Notes under the pieces: model-generated
Database searches by the model: none
Told to the model about the DNA's origin: nothing
What the model saw: only the letters and a program-made list of their open reading frames with translations
Source of the DNA: Pedobacter sp. D749
GTDB taxonomy: Bacteria; Bacteroidota; Bacteroidia; Sphingobacteriales; Sphingobacteriaceae
Direction of reading: 5' to 3'
NCBI RefSeq assembly: GCF_019317285.1
Contig: NZ_CP079218.1
Location: 1,798,001-1,862,000, forward strand
Length of the DNA stretch: 64,000 nt
Shown here: one piece after another, positions 9,782 to 19,810 of the stretch
Layout: the number at the start of each line of letters is the position of its first letter
How positions within the stretch are numbered: the first letter of the stretch is position 1
Translations under genes and position numbers: made by a program

Positions 9782-10126
9782 ATGCCACGTTCGGTAAACG
9801 CAGTAGCTTCGAGAAGAAGAAGAAAAAAGATCCTTAATTTAGCCAAAGGTTATTGGGGAGCAAGAAGTAAGGTTTATACTGTTGCTAAAAACACAGTAGA
9901 AAAAGGTTTGCAATATGCATACCGTGACCGTAAAGTTAAGAAAAGAGAATTCCGCGGATTGTGGATCCAACGTATCAACGCTGGTGCACGTCAACACGGT
10001 ATTTCTTACTCTCAATTGATCGGTAAACTAGCTTCAAAAGAAATCGGTTTAAACCGTAAAGTATTGGCTGATTTAGCAATGAATCACCCAGAAGCTTTCA
10101 AAGCTGTAATTGATGCAGTAAAATAG
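9782..10126 (+). CDS. rplT: Large ribosomal subunit protein bL20
   Basis: The 114-residue basic protein has the bL20 signature: [34 protein letters not shown] and [18 protein letters not shown]. It is an assembly protein of the 50S subunit and the last gene of the thrS operon. A strong terminator follows 30 bp after the stop codon. Confidence 0.97.
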   Translation: MPRSVNAVASRRRRKKILNLAKGYWGARSKVYTVAKNTVEKGLQYAYRDRKVKKREFRGLWIQRINAGARQHGISYSQLIGKLASKEIGLNRKVLADLAMNHPEAFKAVIDAVK

Positions 10127-10155
10127 AAATTTTCGCTTAGGCGATAATCATATTT

Positions 10156-10192
10156 AAAAAAGGTTCCGATGCAAATCGGAACCTTTTTTTTT
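10156..10192 (+). terminator. Rho-independent terminator of the thrS-infC-rpmI-rplT operon
   Basis: A perfect hairpin with arms AAAAAGGTTCCGAT and ATCGGAACCTTTTT encloses a 4-base loop (GCAA) and runs into a T tract. Confidence 0.92.
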
Positions 10193-10196
10193 GAAT

Positions 10197-10244
10197 AGAC
10201 TTACGAGGTCTATCTGCACTATGCCCACCAGATCTCGTAAGTCT
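10197..10244. repeat. Palindromic repeat with arms around CTTACGAG, copy 1
   Basis: The arms AGACTTACGAGGTCT and AGATCTCGTAAGTCT flank an 18-base centre. A second copy lies in the same orientation at 10447-10493. The pair brackets a different palindromic element (10311-10438) in the gene-free stretch 10127-10502. Confidence 0.85.
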
Positions 10245-10310
10245 TGCAACGTGAATAATGAAATGATAGATACTGAAAGTAGTTAAATATGATGGATTTA
10301 TCCCAAAGCG

Positions 10311-10438
10311 GTCGTCAGCTCGATCCGTTAGCTATCGGATGAAGCGCAGCGGAATGGAGAGATCTATCAAAATAGATTTTGCTTCGCAGAGCCCTTGGGT
10401 TCTCGACTTCGTTGTACTCCGCTCGAAATGATGGAGAC
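10311..10438. repeat. BIME-like palindromic element, copy 1
   Basis: The outer parts (GTCGTCAGCTCGATCCG and CTCCGCTCGAAATGATGGAGAC) and inner parts (GGAGAGATCTATC, GATAGCTAACGG-type arms) match the element at 23976-24081 in inverted orientation and with several substitutions. It is intergenic with no coding capacity. Confidence 0.75.
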
Positions 10439-10446
10439 TTATGGAT

Positions 10447-10493
10447 AGACTTACGAGGTCTATTTGTACATTGCCTATCAGACCTCGTAAGTT
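10447..10493. repeat. Palindromic repeat with arms around CTTACGAG, copy 2
   Basis: Arms AGACTTACGAGGTCT and AGACCTCGTAAGT match the copy at 10197-10244. It ends 10 bp from the convergent CBS/DUF294 gene and may terminate transcription there. Confidence 0.85.
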
Positions 10494-10502
10494 TGAAAAC
10501 GC

Positions 10503-11954
10503 TTAACCCAAACTATTCGTAAATCTCATTCTGATTCCGCTTTGAAAATTGAGGATAATTTTAAAGATTTCAATCAGTGTTACTTTTTCAATTTTAGTCA
10601 AACTATCAATTTCAATAAAGTTATTGGGAGCAGCCTGGTCATTGATAATGAGGTTTGCCTGATGTTTTAATCTCAGCCCCATCAGGTAATAGTAGGATTG
10701 CGAAAGTTCGGTAAATTGTTTTTCGCTAAAAACGCCTAGTTCTTTTAAAGCCTTTAAACGCTCGCCGGTATTTTCTTTCTGAAAAATCCTGTTTTGTAAA
10801 GCATAAACCCTGGCTAAGTCTACAATAGGGGTCATGGCTGTTTTAATATCAAAAACCTCTTTTTTATGGATTTTTTGCGTTCTGATATTTCTAAAATAAG
10901 TGAGAGGTGGTTCGTAGAGCAAGGCATTTTTTGCCAGGTATACATAGAATTTTTCGATTGGTTTTTGTAGCTCCTCATCAACAAAAGACCTTAGACTTTC
11001 CATAATTGCTAAATCGCCGTAAATTGCCCTGCAATCGAAAAAAGCAGCAAATTTTACAGCAGCTTCTGGTAAAGCCTCTTCTATCCAGTTTTTATAATTG
11101 TACTTCCAGTGCGATAGCGAATGCGTCCAGTTTGGGTTGGTGGCCATGTAATCACCATCGCAGTATACAAAACCCACAAAATTTAATTTATCAGACACTT
11201 GGGTAGCCAGATCGAGAAAATAAGAACGTACAGCTGCTCTATTGTCTTCTCCGGTATCTTCGTAAATAATGGCATTGTCCTGATCGGTTTTTAAACTAAG
11301 CTCTTTTCTCCCTTCGCTACCCAGAACCATAAATACAAATTTTGCAGGTGGTGGGCCTAATTTGGCAATTACCTCTTCAATAATTTTAAAAGAAATAGTA
11401 TCGGCAATAGTGGTAATAACCTCGTTTACAATTTTAGAATGTACACCTCTGGTCAGCAGCTGAGAAACTATGCCTGGTACTTTCTGCCATTTTAGTTTTA
11501 GATCGCTGGTATTTACGGCCGATTTTACCGATTGTATAAAAACTAAGGGAGACTCTGCCTGCTCGCTTAACAGGCGATTCCTGCTTAGAAAACCTACGTA
11601 ATTACCATTGTCGTTGACCAGTAAGTAGCGCGATTTTTTGCTGAACATCATCAATATCGCCTCATACACATAGGCATCAGGACTTATGGTAACGATATCA
11701 GTGTCCATCACTTCGTCAATCGGCAAATTTGCACTCAGTTGTCTGGCAATTACATTATCTCTTAAAGTAATATCGGTTACGAAGCCTAGATAAACGTCCT
11801 GATCATTTTTAATAAATAGGCAGCTGGTTTTCTGTTCAGACATTTTAATTGCAGCTTCAAAAATAGGTGTGCCAGGACTGCAACTCACTATCTTTTTGAA
11901 AGTAATGTCTCCAATACGGGCAGTATAAATTTGATCAGCTAGTTTATCTTCCAT
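10503..11954 (-). CDS. CBS-domain / DUF294 nucleotidyltransferase-like protein
   Basis: The 483 residues begin with a tandem CBS pair (about 15-135; nucleotide sensing). A DUF294-type nucleotidyltransferase domain follows with GSEGRKELSLKTDQDNAIIY near residue 213, the G-S/G-R...DxD-type motif that holds catalytic metal ligands. A helical C-terminal domain completes it. Family members resemble GlnD-type uridylyltransferases, but the substrate is unknown. Many relatives carry an N-terminal cyclic-nucleotide-binding domain, which is missing here. The start overlaps the upstream exonuclease gene by 11 bp, so the two are translationally coupled and probably work together. Confidence 0.85.
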   Translation of the reverse strand: MEDKLADQIYTARIGDITFKKIVSCSPGTPIFEAAIKMSEQKTSCLFIKNDQDVYLGFVTDITLRDNVIARQLSANLPIDEVMDTDIVTISPDAYVYEAILMMFSKKSRYLLVNDNGNYVGFLSRNRLLSEQAESPLVFIQSVKSAVNTSDLKLKWQKVPGIVSQLLTRGVHSKIVNEVITTIADTISFKIIEEVIAKLGPPPAKFVFMVLGSEGRKELSLKTDQDNAIIYEDTGEDNRAAVRSYFLDLATQVSDKLNFVGFVYCDGDYMATNPNWTHSLSHWKYNYKNWIEEALPEAAVKFAAFFDCRAIYGDLAIMESLRSFVDEELQKPIEKFYVYLAKNALLYEPPLTYFRNIRTQKIHKKEVFDIKTAMTPIVDLARVYALQNRIFQKENTGERLKALKELGVFSEKQFTELSQSYYYLMGLRLKHQANLIINDQAAPNNFIEIDSLTKIEKVTLIEIFKIILNFQSGIRMRFTNSLG

Positions 11955-12621
11955 TAAAAAGTTCCTGTAAAATTCTTTTAAACGAAAATTCTTTTTCCTC
12001 TTTCTTCTCCAGGTTAAAAGTATGTTCTTGATGGTACACTGAAGTTAAGCTAATTTTCCCTGTTTTTAGAAGATGAAAGAAAATCTTTGCTGTGTTTATC
12101 GTATCAGATAGAGCATTATGGATATTTTCGGGTACTTCATTAAATAAAACGGTATAAAATTTATCCAGTTTTAAATGACTGATCACCGTATTGGTAATAT
12201 AGGGCGCGCTTGCCTTCATCGTACAGAAAAATGTCAGGTTTTTAAATGTGTTTTCTTTTCCGATGCGGTATAATTCAACATTTACCATATGATAATCAAG
12301 TTCAATAAAGTGCCCGATCACTAAAGGTTTATATTGTTTTATATCTTCAGAAAACTTCAACATTACTTTCTCTCTGTTTTCACCGTGCTTATCCAGGTAT
12401 TCAGGGGTGATTTTATGGATTTTTAATGCAGCCTTATCAATGGTGAAATCGGTATTTTTAATGTAGTGATTCTCCCGTTTAATTTCCTGATAGGATTGAT
12501 CATAAATAATCCAGGCAATTTGGACAATATAGGGCCAGTTCTTTTCTTTAGAATAAGGTGCCGTCCAATTTTTAGGCAGGCCTGAAGTTTCGGTATCAAC
12601 GACGAGGAAGTATGCTTGCAA
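11944..12621 (-). CDS. DEDDh 3'-5' exonuclease (DnaQ/PolC-like)
   Basis: The 225-residue protein has the DEDDh motifs: FLVVDTETSG (first Asp and Glu), VIGHFIELDYHM (second Asp) and HNALSDT (His and last Asp). All acidic residues of the active site are present. Such proteins proofread DNA or degrade RNA or DNA ends. The start is TTG at 12621: an in-frame stop lies further upstream and no ATG precedes the conserved first strand. It overlaps the CBS/DUF294 gene by 11 bp. That pairing (polymerase epsilon-like exonuclease with DUF294) is seen in other bacteria, sometimes as a fusion. Confidence 0.88.
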   Translation of the reverse strand: MQAYFLVVDTETSGLPKNWTAPYSKEKNWPYIVQIAWIIYDQSYQEIKRENHYIKNTDFTIDKAALKIHKITPEYLDKHGENREKVMLKFSEDIKQYKPLVIGHFIELDYHMVNVELYRIGKENTFKNLTFFCTMKASAPYITNTVISHLKLDKFYTVLFNEVPENIHNALSDTINTAKIFFHLLKTGKISLTSVYHQEHTFNLEKKEEKEFSFKRILQELFNGR

Positions 12622-12655
12622 TTTTGAATGGTTAGCGTATAAGATTGATCTATTT

Positions 12656-12663
12656 CAAAGGTA
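12656..12663 (-). promoter_or_regulatory. -7 box upstream of the exonuclease gene
   Basis: On the minus strand the sequence reads TACCTTTG, an exact TAnnTTTG match, about 35 bases before the TTG start. I find no good TTTG at the expected -33 distance. Confidence 0.5.
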
Positions 12664-12735
12664 ATTATTTAAGAACATAAACTATAATTATTCACGCATC
12701 CTTTCAATAAAGGTCAGGAAAAGCTCCTGGATAAC

Positions 12736-12969
12736 ATGCACTTTAAAAAAATCGCGAAGGGTTTGGAAGTACTGGTTGTAGTAGGCCTGACGGTTCCACT
12801 GGTGACCATCGAAATGGCCTGCAGAAATCGTTCATTTACCGGAACTGACAAATTTAACGGCTTGAGTCACCTTTACGAATATTTATTTTTAAAGGCGAAT
12901 AAAGATTATCCTGATTTTGGACGTTTAAATTCGAGAATGAACTATTTAGCTACACAATTAAAGCTATAA
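12736..12969 (+). pseudogene. N-terminal remnant of an M16 zinc peptidase
   Basis: The 77-codon frame aligns by eye with the start of M16 (pitrilysin-type) peptidases: a 'GLEVLVV' strand, then TVPLVTIEMACRNRSFT, then NGLSHLYEYLFLKANKDYP. In active enzymes the last part contains HxxEH with context GLSHLYEHMFFKANK. Here the second metal-binding His is Tyr (HLYEY), and the protein stops about 25 residues later instead of running for more than 400. I therefore call it a decayed fragment, not a small functional protein. No signal peptide is visible. Confidence 0.65.
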
Positions 12970-12980
12970 TCATGAAAAGA

Positions 12981-13025
12981 GAGTTGTCAACTTTCTAACG
13001 AAAAACTCTTAAAAGTTGACAACTC
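12981..13025. terminator. Perfect 14-bp inverted repeat between the M16 remnant and glpF
   Basis: Arms GAGTTGTCAACTTT and AAAGTTGACAACTC flank a 17-base loop. The repeat sits 9 bp from the glpF stop codon (minus strand) and 12 bp after the remnant's stop. It probably acts as a terminator, although neither side has a long T run. Confidence 0.55.
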
Positions 13026-13033
13026 AAATGCCA

Positions 13034-13774
13034 TTATTTACTGATCAGTAAAAATGCTACTGCGGCTAATACGGAGCCTATTATCGGACCAATAATTGGT
13101 ATCCAGGCATAACTCCAGTCACTACTTCCTTTTCCTTTCATTGGGATTAAAAAGTGAACAATCCGTGGTCCTAAATCTCTTGCCGGATTTATGGCATATC
13201 CGGTTGTTCCCCCCAAACCCAAACCAATTACCCATACTAAAAATGCTACCGGAATTGCTCCAATTGAGCCTAAGCCAATAGGAGTGGTAACGGTTTCTTT
13301 CGTGCCCATACTGGCATCTGTAAAATAGAAAATCACAAATATTAAAACGAACGTGCCTATAATTTCTGATAACAGATTTGAGGAGATATTTCTGATGGCA
13401 GGAGCGGTTGCAAAAGGAGCGGCCTTTAAACCCTGATCGTCAGTGGCGTCAAAATGATCTTTGTAAATGAGCCAGACCAAAAAAGATCCTGTCATTGCAC
13501 CAGCTAACTGCGCCATGATGTAAAATGGAACCAATGCCCAGCTAAAACCTTTTCCAATAGCAAGTCCGAGGGTTACAGCTGGATTTAAGTGTGCACCGCT
13601 ATAAGGGCCAGTAACAACAACTCCTACAAATACGGCAAGTGCCCAAGCCGTTGTAATCACAATCCAGCCACTGTTATTGCCTTTGGTGCCCTTTAACACT
13701 ACGTTTGCCACTACACCATTCCCTAAGAGAATCATTAAAGCGGTACCAATAAATTCCGCGAGATATACGTTCAT
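13034..13774 (-). CDS. glpF: Glycerol uptake facilitator (aquaglyceroporin)
   Basis: The 246-residue MIP channel has six membrane helices and both half-helix motifs: HLNPAVTLG (Asn64) and AINPARDLGPR (Asn196). The Asp after NPAR (Asp200) is the residue that marks glycerol facilitators as opposed to water-only aquaporins. It lets glycerol diffuse across the inner membrane, where GlpK traps it. It is the last gene of the glpD-glpK-glpF set, 204 bp behind glpK. That gap contains a short REP-like palindrome (near 13892-13920, around a CTCGTCGAAGGACAGG core) and nothing coding. Confidence 0.95.
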   Translation of the reverse strand: MNVYLAEFIGTALMILLGNGVVANVVLKGTKGNNSGWIVITTAWALAVFVGVVVTGPYSGAHLNPAVTLGLAIGKGFSWALVPFYIMAQLAGAMTGSFLVWLIYKDHFDATDDQGLKAAPFATAPAIRNISSNLLSEIIGTFVLIFVIFYFTDASMGTKETVTTPIGLGSIGAIPVAFLVWVIGLGLGGTTGYAINPARDLGPRIVHFLIPMKGKGSSDWSYAWIPIIGPIIGSVLAAVAFLLISK

Positions 13775-13978
13775 TATAAAATTTTAAGCGATTTGTAATT
13801 AATATATTAGGTTCAATTAGATTAACAGCAATTTGTAATAAGCATCTATTTATATAAGCCAAGGATGCTGGTCTCATAAATATAGAATTGTCATCCTGAA
13901 CTCGTCGAAGGACAGGCTCAATGTTGACAAAATCGATTGAATTACAATTTATGTTACAGTCTCGGCGACAGTTATTTA

Positions 13979-17076
<3,098 letters not shown>

Positions 17077-17234
17077 TTTTATATTTAAAAGTAATAAAAC
17101 GAAACAATTCGCAATTATAAGAAATAGTAAGCGAAATAATATAATATGTACGTTAAAAATTTATTAAAAATTTGTGTAAAATATTTTAAAGCATGTTTTT
17201 ATTACTAATTTGCAGCACGCTAATTAAATATAAT
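17077..17234. promoter_or_regulatory. Divergent control region between glpD and the DeoR-type regulator
   Basis: This AT-rich 158-bp gap must hold the promoters of both the glp operon and its likely regulator. Similar short motifs AACGAAAC (about 17098) and AGCGAAAT (about 17131) occur 33 bp apart and could be part of a DeoR-type operator. I find no exact TAnnTTTG box, so promoter positions remain unassigned. Confidence 0.4.
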
Positions 17235-17999
17235 ATGATGAATTTGGCTGAGAGGCACCAGTTTATTTTAAGCCGACTGCAACGTGATCAGTACATCAAT
17301 GTGGTTGATTTATGTAAGGAACTGAAAGTGTCGTCGGTAACAATAAGAAAGGACTTAAAACTACTTGAAGATAAGAGCCTTCTGTTTAGAACACATGGGG
17401 GTGCAACCGTAAACAATCCATATACGGTAGATCGTCCGGTTAACGAGAAAGAAAAAATACAATCTACCGAGAAGAACAAAATAGGGATGGCTGCTGCAGC
17501 ATTGCTAAACGATAACGATTCTATTGTAATTGCATCGGGTACCACAGTGCTTTATTTTGCGAAGAACATTGCACCGGCAACAAACTTAACCGTGGTTACG
17601 TCTGCATTAAATGTGGCTTTGGAATTGATGCGCGAGCCAAGTATCGAAGTAATCCAGCTGGGTGGGCTGTTGAGAAAAAGTTCTTCCTCGGTAATGGGTG
17701 CTTATGCGGAACAGGTTTTGCAGGATTTTTATTTCAACAAATTGTTTTTAGGGGTAGATGGCATTGATCTGGATTTCGGATTAACCACCACAAATGCTAT
17801 GGAGGCGCATTTAAACCGCAAAATGATTGGTGCTTCACAAAAAACAATTGTACTGGCCGATTCTACCAAATTTGGTAAAAGAGGTTTTGGAAAGATATGC
17901 GGATTAGAAGAAATTGACCATATTATCACTGATAAAGGAATTTCTGAACAAATTGTAAAACATTTAGAGGGCTTGGGTGTTACTGTAACTATCGTGTAG
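17235..17999 (+). CDS. glpR: DeoR/GlpR-family transcriptional regulator of the glp operon
   Basis: About 254 residues. The N-terminal DeoR winged helix contains VSSVTIRKDLKLLEDK and the hallmark LLFRTHGGA. The C-terminal sugar-phosphate-sensing domain contains IASGTTVLYFAKNI, LGVDGID and VLADSTKFGKRGF. GlpR proteins repress glycerol genes until glycerol 3-phosphate binds. The divergent position next to glpD supports that role here (inference). ATG at 17235 (or 17238) fits the conserved start ERHQFILSRL. A longer frame to 17193 adds residues with no family match. Confidence 0.88.
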   Translation: MMNLAERHQFILSRLQRDQYINVVDLCKELKVSSVTIRKDLKLLEDKSLLFRTHGGATVNNPYTVDRPVNEKEKIQSTEKNKIGMAAAALLNDNDSIVIASGTTVLYFAKNIAPATNLTVVTSALNVALELMREPSIEVIQLGGLLRKSSSSVMGAYAEQVLQDFYFNKLFLGVDGIDLDFGLTTTNAMEAHLNRKMIGASQKTIVLADSTKFGKRGFGKICGLEEIDHIITDKGISEQIVKHLEGLGVTVTIV

Positions 18000-18042
18000 C
18001 GCGTTCCACGCGAACGGTACATCCCAAACATATAATTTGAAC

Positions 18043-18432
18043 ATGGAAAAAAAACGAATACACATTTTAGAAGACGATCAGGAGATCAGAAACGTGATTG
18101 AAATCCTGCTAAAGGAAGAGGGTTTTGAATTACAGCTTTCCTCATCTTTTGCAGAGCTGAAGAAAAATATCCAGGATGCAATGCCTGATCTTTTCTTATT
18201 AGATGTAATGTTACCAGATGGAAACGGAGCGGAAATCTGTGAAGATTTAAAAACTGATATTTTTACCAAACACATCCCGATTATTGTAATGTCTGCACAG
18301 AACAATAGCGAGCAAAAAGCGATTGATGCATTTGCAGATGATTACATCAGTAAACCTTTCGATATTTACGATGTTTTGGAACGCATTAATGCGCAGTTAA
18401 AAAGAAGTGCTGAAAACAGGACTAAAGTTTAG
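18043..18432 (+). CDS. Stand-alone receiver-domain response regulator
   Basis: The 129-residue protein is a single REC domain: acidic pair ILEDDQ, phospho-acceptor Asp54 in LFLLDVMLPDG, switch Ser/Thr region VMSAQ, and Lys104 in YISKPFDI. It has no output domain, so it signals by protein contact, like CheY or Spo0F. It follows the glpR-like gene by 43 bp and ends at a strong terminator. No kinase gene is adjacent. The ATG at 18043 is preferred to an upstream TTG. Confidence 0.9.
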   Translation: MEKKRIHILEDDQEIRNVIEILLKEEGFELQLSSSFAELKKNIQDAMPDLFLLDVMLPDGNGAEICEDLKTDIFTKHIPIIVMSAQNNSEQKAIDAFADDYISKPFDIYDVLERINAQLKRSAENRTKV

Positions 18433-18446
18433 TTGAAACAGGATAT

Positions 18447-18485
18447 AAAAAAAGAGAGAAGCTTAACCGGCTTCTCTCTTTTTTT
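18447..18485. terminator. Bidirectional Rho-independent terminator
   Basis: The hairpin AAAGAGAGAAGC / GCTTCTCTCTTT is flanked by A's on one side and T's on the other. It sits between two convergent genes and can serve both. Confidence 0.9.
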
Positions 18486-18498
18486 GACTAAGATTTTT

Positions 18499-19512
18499 CT
18501 AGTATTCGATTACCACCTTACCAATGGTTTTACCACTTTCCAATAAACGGTGGGCTTCTTTTAAGTTTTCTACCGTAAATCCCTTTAGGGTTTGGTTTAA
18601 GGTTGTTTTAAGCGTGCCATCGTCAAATAATTTTGCCAGCTCGTTTAAAATATGATGTTGCTGTTCCATATCATCAGTTTGATACATAGAGCGGGTATAC
18701 ATCAGCTCCCAAGAAAAGGTAACACTTTTGTTTTTTAATTTGTTTAGCGCAATTGGCGTGGCTGAGCCTGTTATCGATACGATATGGCCCTGGGGTTTAA
18801 TCAACTCTACCAGGTCATCCCAATAACTGTTCAGGTCTACAAAATCGAGGATAAAATCTACTTCCTTAAAACCCGCTGCACGTATTTCTTCAACCAGGTT
18901 TTTATGATCTACCACTACATCCGCGCCCATGGCTTTACACCAATCTTTTGTTTCTGGTCTCGAAGCTGTAGCAATTACTTTTAAGCCCCTTATTTTCTTC
19001 GCTAGTTGTATGGCAATGGAGCCAACGCCACCTGCACCGCCAATAATGAGAATGCTTTTTCCTTTATCTTTTTGCTCACTAATTCGGATGCGGTCGTAAA
19101 GTGATTCCCAGGCCGTAAGCGCTGTTAATGGCATGGCGGCTGCTTCAGCGTCAGTTAATGATTTGGGTTTTAAACCTACAATACGTTCATCAATCAGCTG
19201 GTATTCGGCGTTTGAGCCGCTTCGCGTTAAATCTCCTGCGTAATACACTTCATCTCCGGTTTTAAAAAAGGTAACGCCTGCGCCAACTGCTTCAACTGTG
19301 CCAACAGCATCCCAGCCAATTACTTTGGGTGTTTCCAGTGCAGTATCTTTCGCGCTGTTTTGGCGGATTTTAAAATCAACCGGATTTACGCTGATGGCCT
19401 TTATTTTTACGAGCAGGTCGCGTTCTTTTGGTTGTGGAACAGGTGTTTCAAATGCGATAAAACTTTCGTTTTCGCTTATTGGCAGTGAGGTTTTAAATCC
19501 TATGGCTTTCAT
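18499..19512 (-). CDS. Zinc-type alcohol dehydrogenase-like / quinone oxidoreductase
   Basis: The 337-residue MDR-superfamily enzyme has a GroES-like N-terminus (LLVKIKAISVNPVDFKIRQ), GWDAVGTVEAVGAGV and a nucleotide-binding motif IIGGAGGVGSIAIQLAK. The ligands for the catalytic and structural zinc of true alcohol dehydrogenases are absent. It is therefore probably an NADPH-dependent quinone or enone reductase of the YfmJ/ZADH-like group. The substrate is not predictable. It is a single-gene unit, convergent with the receiver protein. Confidence 0.85.
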   Translation of the reverse strand: MKAIGFKTSLPISENESFIAFETPVPQPKERDLLVKIKAISVNPVDFKIRQNSAKDTALETPKVIGWDAVGTVEAVGAGVTFFKTGDEVYYAGDLTRSGSNAEYQLIDERIVGLKPKSLTDAEAAAMPLTALTAWESLYDRIRISEQKDKGKSILIIGGAGGVGSIAIQLAKKIRGLKVIATASRPETKDWCKAMGADVVVDHKNLVEEIRAAGFKEVDFILDFVDLNSYWDDLVELIKPQGHIVSITGSATPIALNKLKNKSVTFSWELMYTRSMYQTDDMEQQHHILNELAKLFDDGTLKTTLNQTLKGFTVENLKEAHRLLESGKTIGKVVIEY

Positions 19513-19810
19513 TGCTGATGAATTATTTTAATTAAAGATATTGTTTTTATATAGCAAATATAAACTGATATAGTTTTGTACAACGTTGACTTTTTAAATT
19601 ACAAAAGGAGATGATCCTTAAAGCCTTTAGAAGTTCATTTGCGAGGTGAAGTATTAACAGGATGCATAACAAGCATTAACAAAAAAGTGATCGCGCTCAT
19701 TTTTTGGTTTGAGCCTTATCATCACTACATCCATTAAAGCAAGGTAGTTTTGCTGTAGAAATTATTTGATCCTTCGTGATATCGGGGACCATTTTACAGC
19801 AAAAAATACC
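19513..19810. other. Gene-free control region ahead of the oxygen-response block
   Basis: The 298-bp gap holds the start regions of two divergent genes. On the plus strand TAGTTTTG at 19745-19752 fits the -7 consensus about 60 bp ahead of the 593-residue protein gene, without a clear -33 box. I see no repeat or RNA gene. Confidence 0.4.
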
